From contig NZ_BMFQ01000002.1 of the NCBI RefSeq assembly GCF_014638915.1, forward strand, positions 620,001-684,000: a stretch of DNA of 64,000 nt. Direction: 5' to 3'. Below the pieces are notes generated by a model. The model was not told the origin of the DNA. It saw only the letters and a list, made by a program, of their open reading frames with translations, and searched no databases. This stretch comes from Xanthomarina arctica. GTDB taxonomy: Bacteria; Bacteroidota; Bacteroidia; Flavobacteriales; Flavobacteriaceae. A program made the position numbers and the translations under genes. Shown here one piece after another: positions 1-7,731 of this stretch. The first letter of the stretch is position 1; each line of letters opens with the position of its first letter.

Positions 1-56
1 GGTAAATGTTGAATTACTGTTAATCTCTTATAAGAGCTTAAAGACCCAAGTCCGTA

Positions 57-659
57 TTAATTATTGGTATTGTTACCATTAATGTTTTTAATTATACTTT
101 CAAAGTCTTCCATTAAAGCCACGAGCCTTTGTTTTTCCTCAAAACCTGTAGATTCTAGAGGCATATCTATATTGGGTAAAAAACAACTATAAGTTATATA
201 TTTTTTATTTTGATAGAGCCTGAAATGATAAGTTTTCCCTCCAGAGATGACTTGTTGCAAATTAGCATCCTCGAAATTAAGTCTGGGTTTATTGATGTTA
301 AATTTATCTTGGCTGATACAGGTGTTTAAAAATTTCCAAAACAGTTTATATTCACTTTTCTTAACCCCTACTCTTTTTACTTTGGTTTCTAATTGATCAT
401 TAATAGGTTCAGAGATTTTATATAATCTAACCTGTCCATTATTCATATAAACAACAAGATCGGATTCTAGTCCTCTGATAGGATAACTGGAATAACCAAT
501 TTGAATAATTAAAGCATTTTGGTCTTTCAATTTGAGCATGTTAACATACCTATTTGTTTCAGTAGTTTCTCCTTCAAATACAATTTCCTTTATTTGATTG
601 TTTTGACAACAAATAATCATGGGGCTAAAAATAAAGATACATAATATAAGTTTTTTCAT
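57..659 (-). CDS. Hypothetical lipoprotein or secreted protein (200 aa)
   Basis: I do not recognise this family. The N-terminus has a short basic stretch, a hydrophobic core and a Cys-Cys pair at residues 17-18 (MIICCQNN), which fits a lipoprotein signal or a simple Sec signal. The rest is a soluble mixed alpha/beta sequence of about 180 residues without repeats. The ATG start is the natural one because the signal peptide begins there. It is the last gene of a run of unrelated small minus-strand genes that all encode exported proteins of unknown function. No operon partner can be named, and the gap to the next gene is about 60 bp. Confidence 0.7.
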   Translation of the reverse strand: MKKLILCIFIFSPMIICCQNNQIKEIVFEGETTETNRYVNMLKLKDQNALIIQIGYSSYPIRGLESDLVVYMNNGQVRLYKISEPINDQLETKVKRVGVKKSEYKLFWKFLNTCISQDKFNINKPRLNFEDANLQQVISGGKTYHFRLYQNKKYITYSCFLPNIDMPLESTGFEEKQRLVALMEDFESIIKNINGNNTNN

Positions 660-718
660 ATAAATGGAAACCTGCTTGCCTATGGTAAGGTATTAAGAAC
701 TAAGTTAACTATGGTGTT

Positions 719-1159
719 CTATTCTTTTTCAATGGCTCTAAATTCTTCGATATCAATTGAATAAGACCAAATAATTTTTTCATAATTATCAAAATGAATT
801 CCTAAAAGTTTTTCATTTTTTTCCAGAACACTACCTGATTCTATATTTCTTCTCAGTATATAAACTAAGGAAAACCCCGTAACATTATCAGACTTAGCTT
901 TCTTGAAATTGTACGTTAAATTTACATCATCAGGCAAAGTCATTAATTCTATTACCTGCTCCATAGTCATACCTTTTTCTAACTTGTTCATGTTATTTAG
1001 AATAGTCATTTTTCTTTTTTCTGATGCCTTATAAGGGTATTTAATATTTTTTTGAAAAAGTTCTATGGTTTCAATCTTCATTATTTTATTGTTTTTTTGA
1101 CCGTAGCTTAATGTTGATATTTGAAGCAACACTATTAAAATTATGATTTGTTTAATCAT
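719..1159 (-). CDS. Hypothetical secreted protein (146 aa)
   Basis: This is an unrecognised small exported protein. I chose the ATG at 1159 because it begins directly at a Sec signal (MIKQIIILIVLLQIS...LSYGQ), whereas the longer reading frame would start at a TTG and put ten extra residues before the signal peptide. The mature part has a segment of the form GMTMEQVIELMTLPDDV, which resembles the helical start of BamE/SmpA-like or 'GMTxxEVxxLLGxP' folds common in bacterial envelope proteins. That resemblance is suggestive only. It is followed by a short beta-rich region ending in acidic residues. Confidence 0.65.
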   Translation of the reverse strand: MIKQIIILIVLLQISTLSYGQKNNKIMKIETIELFQKNIKYPYKASEKRKMTILNNMNKLEKGMTMEQVIELMTLPDDVNLTYNFKKAKSDNVTGFSLVYILRRNIESGSVLEKNEKLLGIHFDNYEKIIWSYSIDIEEFRAIEKE

Positions 1160-1204
1160 TGTTTTTTTTAAATCATATACGTTTAACAACTTACTTTGTT
1201 GCCA

Positions 1205-1753
1205 TTAGTCCTTCTCTGTCCAAATCGTTTCAAATCTTTCGCAAACGACAAGCATTTCCTCTGTAGGTTTTTCCATGGTACTTGCAAAAAAATCCCAATG
1301 TGCTTTTTTCCATTTTTCGAGTGGTTCAATTTCAGTTCCCATATCTAATGCAGCATATTCTTTGGAAACCTGATTAAATGGAATTGTGTCCACTTTTTTA
1401 GTCTCAATTATCGCTCGTGCTTTACCGTTAAAATCCGTTACAATAAGTTTTTTTCCAATTTTTGGTAAGTCGGCGTTTGCTTCTTTATACCAAATATATA
1501 ATCCAGAACTTGCTTTCTTTTTTCCATTAATAATTAATGCCGCTAACCGATTTGCGTCTTTTTCATTATCGTGAAAAAATTCTGCTTCTGGTAGTTCGTC
1601 TTTTATAAATTCGGGATTTGATTTTGTGAAATTGTTCCACATTTCGTAAACTGAATTATCAATTTTGTTCTCCGATTCTACTTGAGATTTCGTGTTATTC
1701 TTTGTCTCGGATTTACAGCTAAATAAAATTAGAATTATTATTAGATGCCTCAT
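1205..1753 (-). CDS. ASCH domain lipoprotein
   Basis: The 182 aa product has a lipoprotein signal with the lipobox LILFSC (Cys13), a polar linker to about residue 45, and then a domain matching the ASCH fold over the remaining length. Diagnostic segments are the KKASSGLYIWYKE strand-turn region, the KLIVTDFNGKARAIIE strand and the C-terminal EKWKKAHWDFFA helix. ASCH domains are usually cytoplasmic RNA- or nucleotide-binding modules, so a lipid-anchored exported version is odd. An alternative is a cytoplasmic protein with an uncleaved hydrophobic N-terminus. The neighbours are unrelated unknown genes, so there is no operon inference. Confidence 0.75.
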   Translation of the reverse strand: MRHLIIILILFSCKSETKNNTKSQVESENKIDNSVYEMWNNFTKSNPEFIKDELPEAEFFHDNEKDANRLAALIINGKKKASSGLYIWYKEANADLPKIGKKLIVTDFNGKARAIIETKKVDTIPFNQVSKEYAALDMGTEIEPLEKWKKAHWDFFASTMEKPTEEMLVVCERFETIWTEKD

Positions 1754-1802
1754 GGTTTCTTTTGTATTAATGGCAACGGATTTGAGTATGAAAAGAGCCT
1801 AC

Positions 1803-1850
1803 TTTCCACTGATTTAGCACTAAACTACGCATTTTTTATATAGAGTGTTG
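1803..1850. repeat. Intergenic repeat, copy 1
   Basis: A stretch containing GATTTAGCACTAA at 1811-1823 and a T-rich tail matches position by position the stretch at 7649-7696. By hand count there are about six mismatches in the first 40 bases. It lies directly 3' of the minus-strand gene that ends at 1858. The second copy is also just 3' of a minus-strand gene. Similar dispersed intergenic elements are common near accessory genes in Flavobacteriaceae; their nature here is unknown. Confidence 0.5.
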
Positions 1851-1857
1851 AAAAAAG

Positions 1858-2427
1858 TTATTTTCTACTTTTATATTGTAAATCACAGTTTTCCATTAGT
1901 TCTAATTTTAAATCATGATTAAATTTTTTAAACTCTAAACTATCTTTAAGATTATACTGCCCATAAATACTAACTAAATATTTTTGAATGCTTTTTTTGG
2001 TAATTGAACTAAGGATTTGCTGTGATAAATTTGGTTCTTTTTTGAGTTCTATACAAATATTATCAGCCACCATTTCGATAATGTTTTCGGAATTAACTCG
2101 TTGTGTTTTTAATGAAGAATCAATTTCTTTAAATTCAGAACATCTGTTTTTAAGCTTTTCGGATAATATTTCAGAAGAATTGTTTTCCGCGAATTCAATA
2201 GTTAGTTCAGAATTGTCATCCACATAGTCTTTTAGAATTTTTTCGACTATTTCGGGATGGTCTGAAGTTGATTTTTGTAAACAGTCTTCGGTTTGATAAA
2301 CTAGGTTACTTTGATTTGATTTGTCTTTAATTTGATTTATACAATTACAGATAGTTTCATAAAACATATCTTGTGAAGATGTTATATTAACTGTGAAAAT
2401 TAAAATCAGTATTAAAATATTTTTCAT
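1858..2427 (-). CDS. Hypothetical secreted protein (189 aa)
   Basis: The start is an ATG leading straight into a Sec signal (MKNILILILIFTVNITSSQ). The mature protein is helical and charged, with Cys residues in CNCINQ near the N-terminus and further single Cys residues that could form disulfides after export. No domain was recognised. It sits among other exported proteins of unknown function. The codon use is the same A/T-rich style as its neighbours. It could be an immunity-type or stress protein, but nothing in the sequence shows that. Confidence 0.65.
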   Translation of the reverse strand: MKNILILILIFTVNITSSQDMFYETICNCINQIKDKSNQSNLVYQTEDCLQKSTSDHPEIVEKILKDYVDDNSELTIEFAENNSSEILSEKLKNRCSEFKEIDSSLKTQRVNSENIIEMVADNICIELKKEPNLSQQILSSITKKSIQKYLVSIYGQYNLKDSLEFKKFNHDLKLELMENCDLQYKSRK

Positions 2428-2489
2428 TTATATAATTTTTGAAAACGGTTTTGGATATTAAAAGTGCTTACTTGTGTTAGCGTATTTTA

Positions 2490-3329
2490 TTATTCATAAT
2501 ATTCAATCATTCTTTCCCAAACCATACTCAAAACACCTTTAGAACTCCTTTTTTTTGTAATCCAATTTCCATTTTCGTCATAAACATATTCGAAAGAAGT
2601 CTGATGAGTTTCTTCATCTTGTTCATTAAACCAGTTCTGAACAGTAAGATTATTCATTTCATCATATTCAGATACAAATTTTATATAAGTGCCATCAGAA
2701 TTAAATTTAATTTCTACATTCTCATTTCCATCATTGTCGAAGGCATATGTCCTTCTATCTTTTAAACTGCCATCCGGTTTATATCTATATTGCTCAATTT
2801 TTTTATTATCGAAATTATAATTGTAAATATATTTCCAACCATTTTTGCTATCAGGATTTTTTAATAACATTTCTATATTATTTCCAATTTCGTCATACTT
2901 ATTAGATTGAATTTTAGTTAACTTATTTTCCGAATCATAAGTTTTGACTTCAATCATATTATTATTTGAATCGTATTCGTAAGTCCAATAACTTTTTATT
3001 TCATCCAATGAATTCTTTTTTGTTGCTTTTAGGGCATCTCCGTTTTCCTTTCTTTCATAAACAGTTTTTTCATAAAGTAAACCGTCTTGTTCGTATTGAG
3101 CATTTTCTATCAATTTCTCGTTTTTGTCAAAAACCATATAGGAACTAATGTTTGAGTCGAATAGATTTTTACGGTTTTTTAATTCACCATTTTCAACTTT
3201 ATACAAGACTTGTTTTTCCATTTTAATTTTTGGATTAAGACTGTCTATAGTTGATTGAGCGATAAGATTTGTTCCGGAAAATGAAATTAGCATTCCGATT
3301 AATAATATAAATTTCATTGGTTTGATCAT
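2490..3329 (-). CDS. Secreted YD-repeat-like protein (279 aa)
   Basis: After a Sec signal (core from Met5, ending at about residue 25, IAQ) the protein is built from tandem segments of about 20-35 residues of the form 'YEYDSNNNMIEVKTYDSENKLTKI'. These are the degenerate YD repeats of RHS/wall-associated proteins and of the Bacteroidota MORN/YD-like secreted proteins. Aromatic-Asp pairs recur to the C-terminus (EYVYDENGNW). There is no toxin domain and no RHS core-associated box, so it is a stand-alone repeat protein, probably a cell-surface beta-rich structure. ATG codons at 3329 and 3317 are both possible starts. The one at 3317 gives the tighter signal peptide. Confidence 0.7.
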   Translation of the reverse strand: MIKPMKFILLIGMLISFSGTNLIAQSTIDSLNPKIKMEKQVLYKVENGELKNRKNLFDSNISSYMVFDKNEKLIENAQYEQDGLLYEKTVYERKENGDALKATKKNSLDEIKSYWTYEYDSNNNMIEVKTYDSENKLTKIQSNKYDEIGNNIEMLLKNPDSKNGWKYIYNYNFDNKKIEQYRYKPDGSLKDRRTYAFDNDGNENVEIKFNSDGTYIKFVSEYDEMNNLTVQNWFNEQDEETHQTSFEYVYDENGNWITKKRSSKGVLSMVWERMIEYYE

Positions 3330-3769
3330 ATGATGTAAAAATCGTTATACAAGTTATAAATATAACCATTCTAAAATAACAGAGTTAACCATACTAATTT
3401 ACACTACTTTATAAAACACTGGTTACAGAAACCCCTACTCTACTATTTTTTCTTTTGTTTTCTTTGAGAATGCCAAATACCGATTTGTTTAACAAGAGAT
3501 TAAAGGTGAGCTAGTTACCAATTAAAGGATTTTACTTGTTATTGGGGTTGCTTTTTCTGTATTACGAAAGAACATTACTCCTAATAATATTAAAACTAGT
3601 ATCTTTTTTTTTATTTCCTTCTTATAGTTTCTAACCATTTTTTATAAGCTTTGTTGTGCTCGTCTTATTCCCTAAAAGGTATAAAATCAGACTTGCTTTA
3701 TTTAGTTAGTTTGTTACATTTTCCTTCTTTAATCGTTCTAATAATATACCAACCCATTAAATTTTAGAA
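3330..3769. other. Intergenic region upstream of the ABC exporter
   Basis: This 440-bp A/T-rich stretch separates the minus-strand YD-repeat gene from the plus-strand ABC operon, so it must hold both promoters. I found no clean TTG/TAnnTTTG pair, no strong hairpin and no open frame worth calling. Confidence 0.5.
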
Positions 3770-4687
3770 ATGAATCAACTTGTTGTAGAAACCAAAAATC
3801 TCAATTTTTCATATTCCAAAGACAAGAAAGATATTGAAGACTTAGAGCTTAAAGTTCCTAAAGGAAGTATTTATGGTTTTTTAGGTCCAAATGGCTCAGG
3901 GAAAAGTACCACCATTCGTCTTATTCTTGGTCTCTTGAAGAAAAACTCTGGAACTGTTGTTCTTTTTGGTGAACTCTTTAATGGCCAATCAAGACTTAAA
4001 GTTTTAAATAAAGTTGGTGCCTTGATAGAGAATCCGTCTTTATATGAGCATTTAAATGCCATTGATAATTTGAAAATATCCGCTAATTACAGGCAAAATA
4101 TTTCGTCGAGTAGAATTTTAGAAGTATTAGAGATTGTAAACCTAACCAACGCTAGAAACAAAAGGATAAAAGAATATTCACTAGGAATGAAACAACGTTT
4201 AGGATTGGCAATTGCTTTATTAAGTAATCCTGAACTCATTATTTTAGACGAGCCAACAAATGGATTAGACCCGAAAGGAATTATAGAAATGCGTACCCTT
4301 ATTAAAGACTTGAACAAAAGGTTTGGGACAACCATTTTTATTTCAAGTCACTTGTTAAGTGAAATAGAAAAAACCTGTACACATGTTGGTATTATTAGGA
4401 ATGGTAAGATGTTATATCAAGATACTGTGGCGAGTTTAAAAGAATCTAAAGGAACAAATATCAAAGTTGAAATAGAAGTAGATAATCCTATTGAAGCGTT
4501 GTCTGCACTTAAGGATTTGAAAATGGAACACATTTCGTTGCTTGATGGTTTTATACAAATTGAAGTAAAAAATAAAAATGAAATTACAGAGGTGATTGAT
4601 ATTTTAAGAGCTGAAAGCATTAATATTTATCAAGTATCGATTAAGAACAATTTAGAAGAACTCTTTTTATCATTAACCGAAAATTAA
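3770..4687 (+). CDS. ABC-2 exporter ATP-binding protein
   Basis: This 305 aa protein is the cytoplasmic ATPase of a two-gene ABC exporter. It shows the Walker A motif GPNGSGKST at residues 39-47, a signature variant YSLGMKQRLG near 138, the Walker B/D-loop LIILDEPTNGLDP near 158-170 and the switch His in ISSHLL near 193. The roughly 90-residue C-terminal extension (from about 215) is typical of BcrA/CcmA-like ABC-2 ATPases. The gene is separated from the permease gene by only 4 bp. The family handles antibiotics, lantibiotics or lipids, and the substrate cannot be assigned here. A bacitracin-type role is possible but not shown. Confidence 0.9.
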   Translation: MNQLVVETKNLNFSYSKDKKDIEDLELKVPKGSIYGFLGPNGSGKSTTIRLILGLLKKNSGTVVLFGELFNGQSRLKVLNKVGALIENPSLYEHLNAIDNLKISANYRQNISSSRILEVLEIVNLTNARNKRIKEYSLGMKQRLGLAIALLSNPELIILDEPTNGLDPKGIIEMRTLIKDLNKRFGTTIFISSHLLSEIEKTCTHVGIIRNGKMLYQDTVASLKESKGTNIKVEIEVDNPIEALSALKDLKMEHISLLDGFIQIEVKNKNEITEVIDILRAESINIYQVSIKNNLEELFLSLTEN

Positions 4688-4691
4688 TAGT

Positions 4692-5477
4692 ATGTCAGCA
4701 ATATTATATTATACCGCAAGCTTAAAAAATGAACTTATTAAGTTAAAACGAACCTTTGCTTTTTGGCTTACCATTATTAGTGCCGTCCTTTTTCCTATCT
4801 TATTTATTGTAGCTTACATTTTTGAGCGTAAAACTTTAGTGCCATTAGCAGGAATAAATCCATGGGAGAAATTTATGGTGACTCAAATTGCAAATTCTAC
4901 TCCCTTTTTCATACCCATGTTTATTGTTTTAATTACCAGTTTGATTATGCAAATAGAGCATAAATCTTTAGGAATAAAACATTTATTTGCACTACCTGTA
5001 CCCAAATGGAGCATCTATTTCGGGAAATTAAGCATTGTTATTTTAGCCATCATCATTACATATGTATACTACTATATAGCAATTCTCTTATCAGGTGTTT
5101 TATTAGGTTTTGTTTACCCAGATTTAGGGTTTTTAAATTTTCCGCCAGAACATTGGCGATACCTAAAAATGTTAATGACATCTTTTGTGGCTTCTTTTGG
5201 TATTATTGGTATTCAATTTTGGTTAAGTTTCAGGTTTAAGAACTTTGTTATTCCTTTAGGCTTTGGAATGTTCTTAGCCATTATTGGAATCATTGTTTCA
5301 CAAGCGCCACAACTATCCATTTATTTTCCATATTCGTTTAGTGTTTTATCAGTTTCTCTAGGTGATAAAATGCCCTTGATTTTTGGTGTTTCCTCTGTTA
5401 CTATATTTAGTATCATGTGCTTTTTAATAACAAGTGCTTTTGGTTATTACAACATTAAGACCTTAAATATTAAATAA
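4692..5477 (+). CDS. ABC-2 type exporter permease
   Basis: This is a 261 aa integral membrane protein with about six hydrophobic segments: near residues 22-45, 70-90, 105-140, 160-182, 187-208 and 228-255. The pattern is that of ABC-2 permeases, including the charged N-terminal amphipathic lead (LKNELIKLKRTFAFWLT) seen in lantibiotic-immunity type permeases. It follows its ATPase with 4 bp between them, so the two are co-translated. One permease with one ATPase suggests a homodimeric transporter. The transcript ends at the hairpin at 5551-5586. Confidence 0.88.
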   Translation: MSAILYYTASLKNELIKLKRTFAFWLTIISAVLFPILFIVAYIFERKTLVPLAGINPWEKFMVTQIANSTPFFIPMFIVLITSLIMQIEHKSLGIKHLFALPVPKWSIYFGKLSIVILAIIITYVYYYIAILLSGVLLGFVYPDLGFLNFPPEHWRYLKMLMTSFVASFGIIGIQFWLSFRFKNFVIPLGFGMFLAIIGIIVSQAPQLSIYFPYSFSVLSVSLGDKMPLIFGVSSVTIFSIMCFLITSAFGYYNIKTLNIK

Positions 5478-5550
5478 GCAAATAGTAAATTATTAAAGAC
5501 TTTTACTTATTTTTTAACACTGTACTTTGTTGGCAGTAGTTATTTTAAAT

Positions 5551-5586
5551 AAAAAGAGCCTTTGTATTAATACAAAGACTCTTTTT
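5551..5586. terminator. Bidirectional rho-independent terminator
   Basis: An inverted repeat with arms AAAAAGAG-CTTTGTA and TACAAAG-CTCTTTTT around a TTAA loop. It lies between the convergent ends of the ABC permease gene (plus) and the GreA/GreB-like gene (minus), and the A-run/T-run arrangement lets it work in both directions. Confidence 0.85.
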
Positions 5587-5600
5587 CTTGATTTTGAAGG

Positions 5601-5975
5601 TTAGATATTTTCAACCATTAAAATTTCTAGTTTTCTTTCTCCATCCTTAAAAGGCCAATTTATTATATCGCCTGCTTGTCTCCCAATTGTAGCGACGGCA
5701 ACATCTGATAAAATAGATAATTTCCCTTTTTTATTGTTTGTTTTCGTGGTTGCCACAAACATGTACTCTTTTTCTTTGTTGTCCGTATGATCTTTAATTT
5801 TTACACGTCTGTTTACCGTAACAACATTGTTTGGTAAGTCTCGTCTAAGTACTTGTTGGGCGTTTTTTAATTCTAGAAGTAATAATTCTTCTTCTTGTTT
5901 GGTTACTTTTTTTCTTCGAACATGATCTTTAATCATATCGTATATTCCAGTTGTTAAAATTACATTATTTGACAT
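5601..5975 (-). CDS. GreA/GreB family transcript-cleavage-like factor
   Basis: The 124 aa product carries a C-terminal GreA/GreB domain (residues about 45-122): a strand region DLPNNVVTVNRRVKI, and the conserved ISILSDVAVATIGRQAGDIINWP-like segment that matches the 'SPLGxALLGxxxGDxV' Gre signature, ending in KLEILMV. The N-terminal helix pair is much shorter than the GreA coiled coil, as in Rnk/GreB-like stand-alone proteins of Bacteroidota. Such proteins bind RNA polymerase through the C-terminal domain. The start is set at the second ATG of an ATG-ATG pair (5975) because family members begin with a segment like MSNNVILTTGIYD. A well-formed promoter lies about 300 bp upstream at 6286-6316. 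Confidence 0.8.
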   Translation of the reverse strand: MSNNVILTTGIYDMIKDHVRRKKVTKQEEELLLLELKNAQQVLRRDLPNNVVTVNRRVKIKDHTDNKEKEYMFVATTKTNNKKGKLSILSDVAVATIGRQAGDIINWPFKDGERKLEILMVENI

Positions 5976-6285
5976 CATATTTTTTTTTTGGATTCCCTTC
6001 CTAATACCATGTAGTTTTGACCCAATCATTCAAAATAGTGTGCAGTATATTGCGCTCCTGTTTTTAATGACTAATAGGCGTGTTAAGAAGAAAAAAGATT
6101 AATCTTTGAGAATAATAAAGAGGTGCCCTGTTTTGAGTCGTAACAGGGATTAATTAATGAACTCTTTTGAATTTTTTAAAAAAATATCGTCATGTAAGTA
6201 AGATAATGATGGCGCTAAACCTAACCGGTTTTTTTTAGTATATAGAAAGTAAACTGCTACCATTTGTATTAAAATTAACGAGTTA
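5976..6285 (-). other. Long 5' leader of the GreA/GreB-like gene
   Basis: About 300 bases separate the predicted promoter from the start codon. The leader holds an imperfectly flanked hairpin, CCCTGTT (6126-6132) pairing with AACAGGG (6142-6148), without a T-run. No ORF of interest was seen. The leader could be regulatory, or a second promoter could lie closer to the gene. Confidence 0.35.
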
Positions 6286-6316
6286 CAAAGCTAATCATTA
6301 TATTTAATCTTTGCAA
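6286..6316 (-). promoter_or_regulatory. Bacteroidota-type promoter for the gre-like gene
   Basis: On the minus strand TTG (6314-6316), a 20-bp spacer and TAGCTTTG (6286-6293) match the Bacteroidota consensus TTG-N19/20-TAnnTTTG. The same 20-bp spacing is seen at the nitroreductase and HxlR promoters in this window. Confidence 0.6.
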
Positions 6317-6430
6317 TATTAAAGCAACTAAGGTCCTTTAAAAACAATTATTCTTTAAATTACCTTTAAGGTGTCCAGTTTTTGAATTCGGACGATTTTT
6401 TTAATTTTTGGGTGTTGGGCGCAGTTCTTT

Positions 6431-6808
6431 TTAGTTTAATTTAATTCCTGCTTTCACAAAAATATTCTCTAGTTCTTTTTCAATTGGAAATGATTTTAAA
6501 GGTGGAACATTCGCACCTCCAGTATTTCCAACTGGAATTTTTCCAACAAAGGATTTCACACCTCCGAAAATAAGCCGTGGAATTTGTCCCATAATTTCTT
6601 TTCCGCTTTTAATTTTAATACCGAATTGCAACATTTTCCAATGAACAAAGGTATGAGCAAAAGGATATTTCTGTCCGATAATATGCGCTCTTTCCAAATG
6701 ATTCCACGCACTTTTTAAATCACCGTTTGAGTTTTTAATTCGGTATTTATCCAATTCTGCTTTATAATATGGTTTCAAACTTTCAGGTATTGACGTATAA
6801 AATTTCAT
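6431..6808 (-). CDS. DUF3703-like family protein
   Basis: This is a 125 aa cytoplasmic protein with no signal peptide. It contains a helical block DLKSAWNHLERAHIIGQ followed by YPFAHTFVHWKMLQFG and a C-terminal region with NTGGANVPPLKSFPIE. The conserved ERAHIIGQ...HTFVHWKML pattern with several His residues matches what I recall as DUF3703, a small family often found near metal-resistance genes. The His/Glu content would suit metal binding, which is inference. I chose the ATG at 6808 (MKFYTSIPESLKPYY) because the longer frame starts with a TTG in poorly conserved sequence. Confidence 0.7.
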   Translation of the reverse strand: MKFYTSIPESLKPYYKAELDKYRIKNSNGDLKSAWNHLERAHIIGQKYPFAHTFVHWKMLQFGIKIKSGKEIMGQIPRLIFGGVKSFVGKIPVGNTGGANVPPLKSFPIEKELENIFVKAGIKLN

Positions 6809-6946
6809 GTCTTTATTAAGTTTTCTAATCGTTTGTAGTTCTAAAATTCTGTTTCCGACAATTTTGGGGAACAAGTTTGGCAAAGGTTTTTTTGCATTGT
6901 TACGCCACTAAGTTAGTAAGCTTGGCGTCAAGCTAGCTTTATACTA

Positions 6947-7540
6947 TTAATTCGTAAAAATCTCTTTTCCTATCTCTATTTCCGCACCTGATTTTATCTT
7001 GATTTCGTTGTTTATCTTGTACTGTTCTTCAATTAATGCTTGTAATTTCGCGAAGTTTATTTTCAAAGAATTTGCAGAAATACTTATGGGCGAACCAAAT
7101 TTATCATAATTTGCTCTCATGGCCATTTTGCCAATTCTATTCTTTTTTAAGTCAATATAATACTCCGGATTTGATACTTCAAGCATCATAAATTTTTGCG
7201 AGTGGACTTGCTCCATTCGTATTCCAATTATATCGTTCCATTTTACTAATCCGATACTTGTACCACCTGAGTTATCTGTAATTCCTTGTTTGTTAATAAT
7301 TAAACCAGCTTTTTTGTCAAATAATTTTTTGAAAGCGAATATGCTGCATATTCCAAAAAAAGCTACTCCGACTATTCCCAAAATCTGCATAAATTCAGAA
7401 CTTCTTGGGAGACGAAAGCCATTTGCAAATTTTTCTGGCTCCATTAGAAACCAAATTCCGCAACCCACGAATATTAAAGCACCAAGAAATATCAAAAAGA
7501 TTTTGTTTCGGTTTAATGGAATTATTATTTCTTCATTCAT
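6947..7540 (-). CDS. STM3941-like membrane protein
   Basis: The 197 aa product starts MNEEIIIPLNRNKIF and has two adjacent transmembrane segments (about residues 14-34 and 50-70), then a cytoplasmic PH-like domain with the features GLIINKQGITDNSGG, VKWNDIIGI and YYIDLKK. This layout (two TM helices plus a bacterial PH-type strand domain) matches the STM3941-like family. The function is unknown. The ATG at 7540 is preferred: the longer frame begins at a TTG that falls inside a TACATTTG element (7556-7563), which looks like the -7 promoter box of this gene. Confidence 0.7.
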   Translation of the reverse strand: MNEEIIIPLNRNKIFLIFLGALIFVGCGIWFLMEPEKFANGFRLPRSSEFMQILGIVGVAFFGICSIFAFKKLFDKKAGLIINKQGITDNSGGTSIGLVKWNDIIGIRMEQVHSQKFMMLEVSNPEYYIDLKKNRIGKMAMRANYDKFGSPISISANSLKINFAKLQALIEEQYKINNEIKIKSGAEIEIGKEIFTN

Positions 7541-7648
7541 AAGCTTATTTTTTCTCAAATGTACCTAAGGGTTTTATATGTGAACCGAACCGTTCTTGCT
7601 TGTTTTAGAGGGTTTTAGATTAAAAATTAGATGAAAGCAAGTATGCCC

Positions 7649-7696
7649 TTTCCTTTGATTTAGCACTAAGCTATGTGTTTTTTATATATGGCATAA
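7649..7696. repeat. Intergenic repeat, copy 2
   Basis: This is the partner of the stretch at 1803-1850. It shares GATTTAGCACTAA (7657-7669) and the following T-rich block at the same spacing. It lies 36 bp 3' of the minus-strand gene ending at 7732. Confidence 0.5.
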
Positions 7697-7731
7697 GTTT
7701 GTAGCAATTATTTATTAACTTGGAATAATTT

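Noticed and set aside
6881-6946. ACGCC...GGCGT stem-loop considered as an integron attC site
   Set aside because: The flanking core sites do not fit the attC consensus, there is no integrase, and there is only one such structure in the window.
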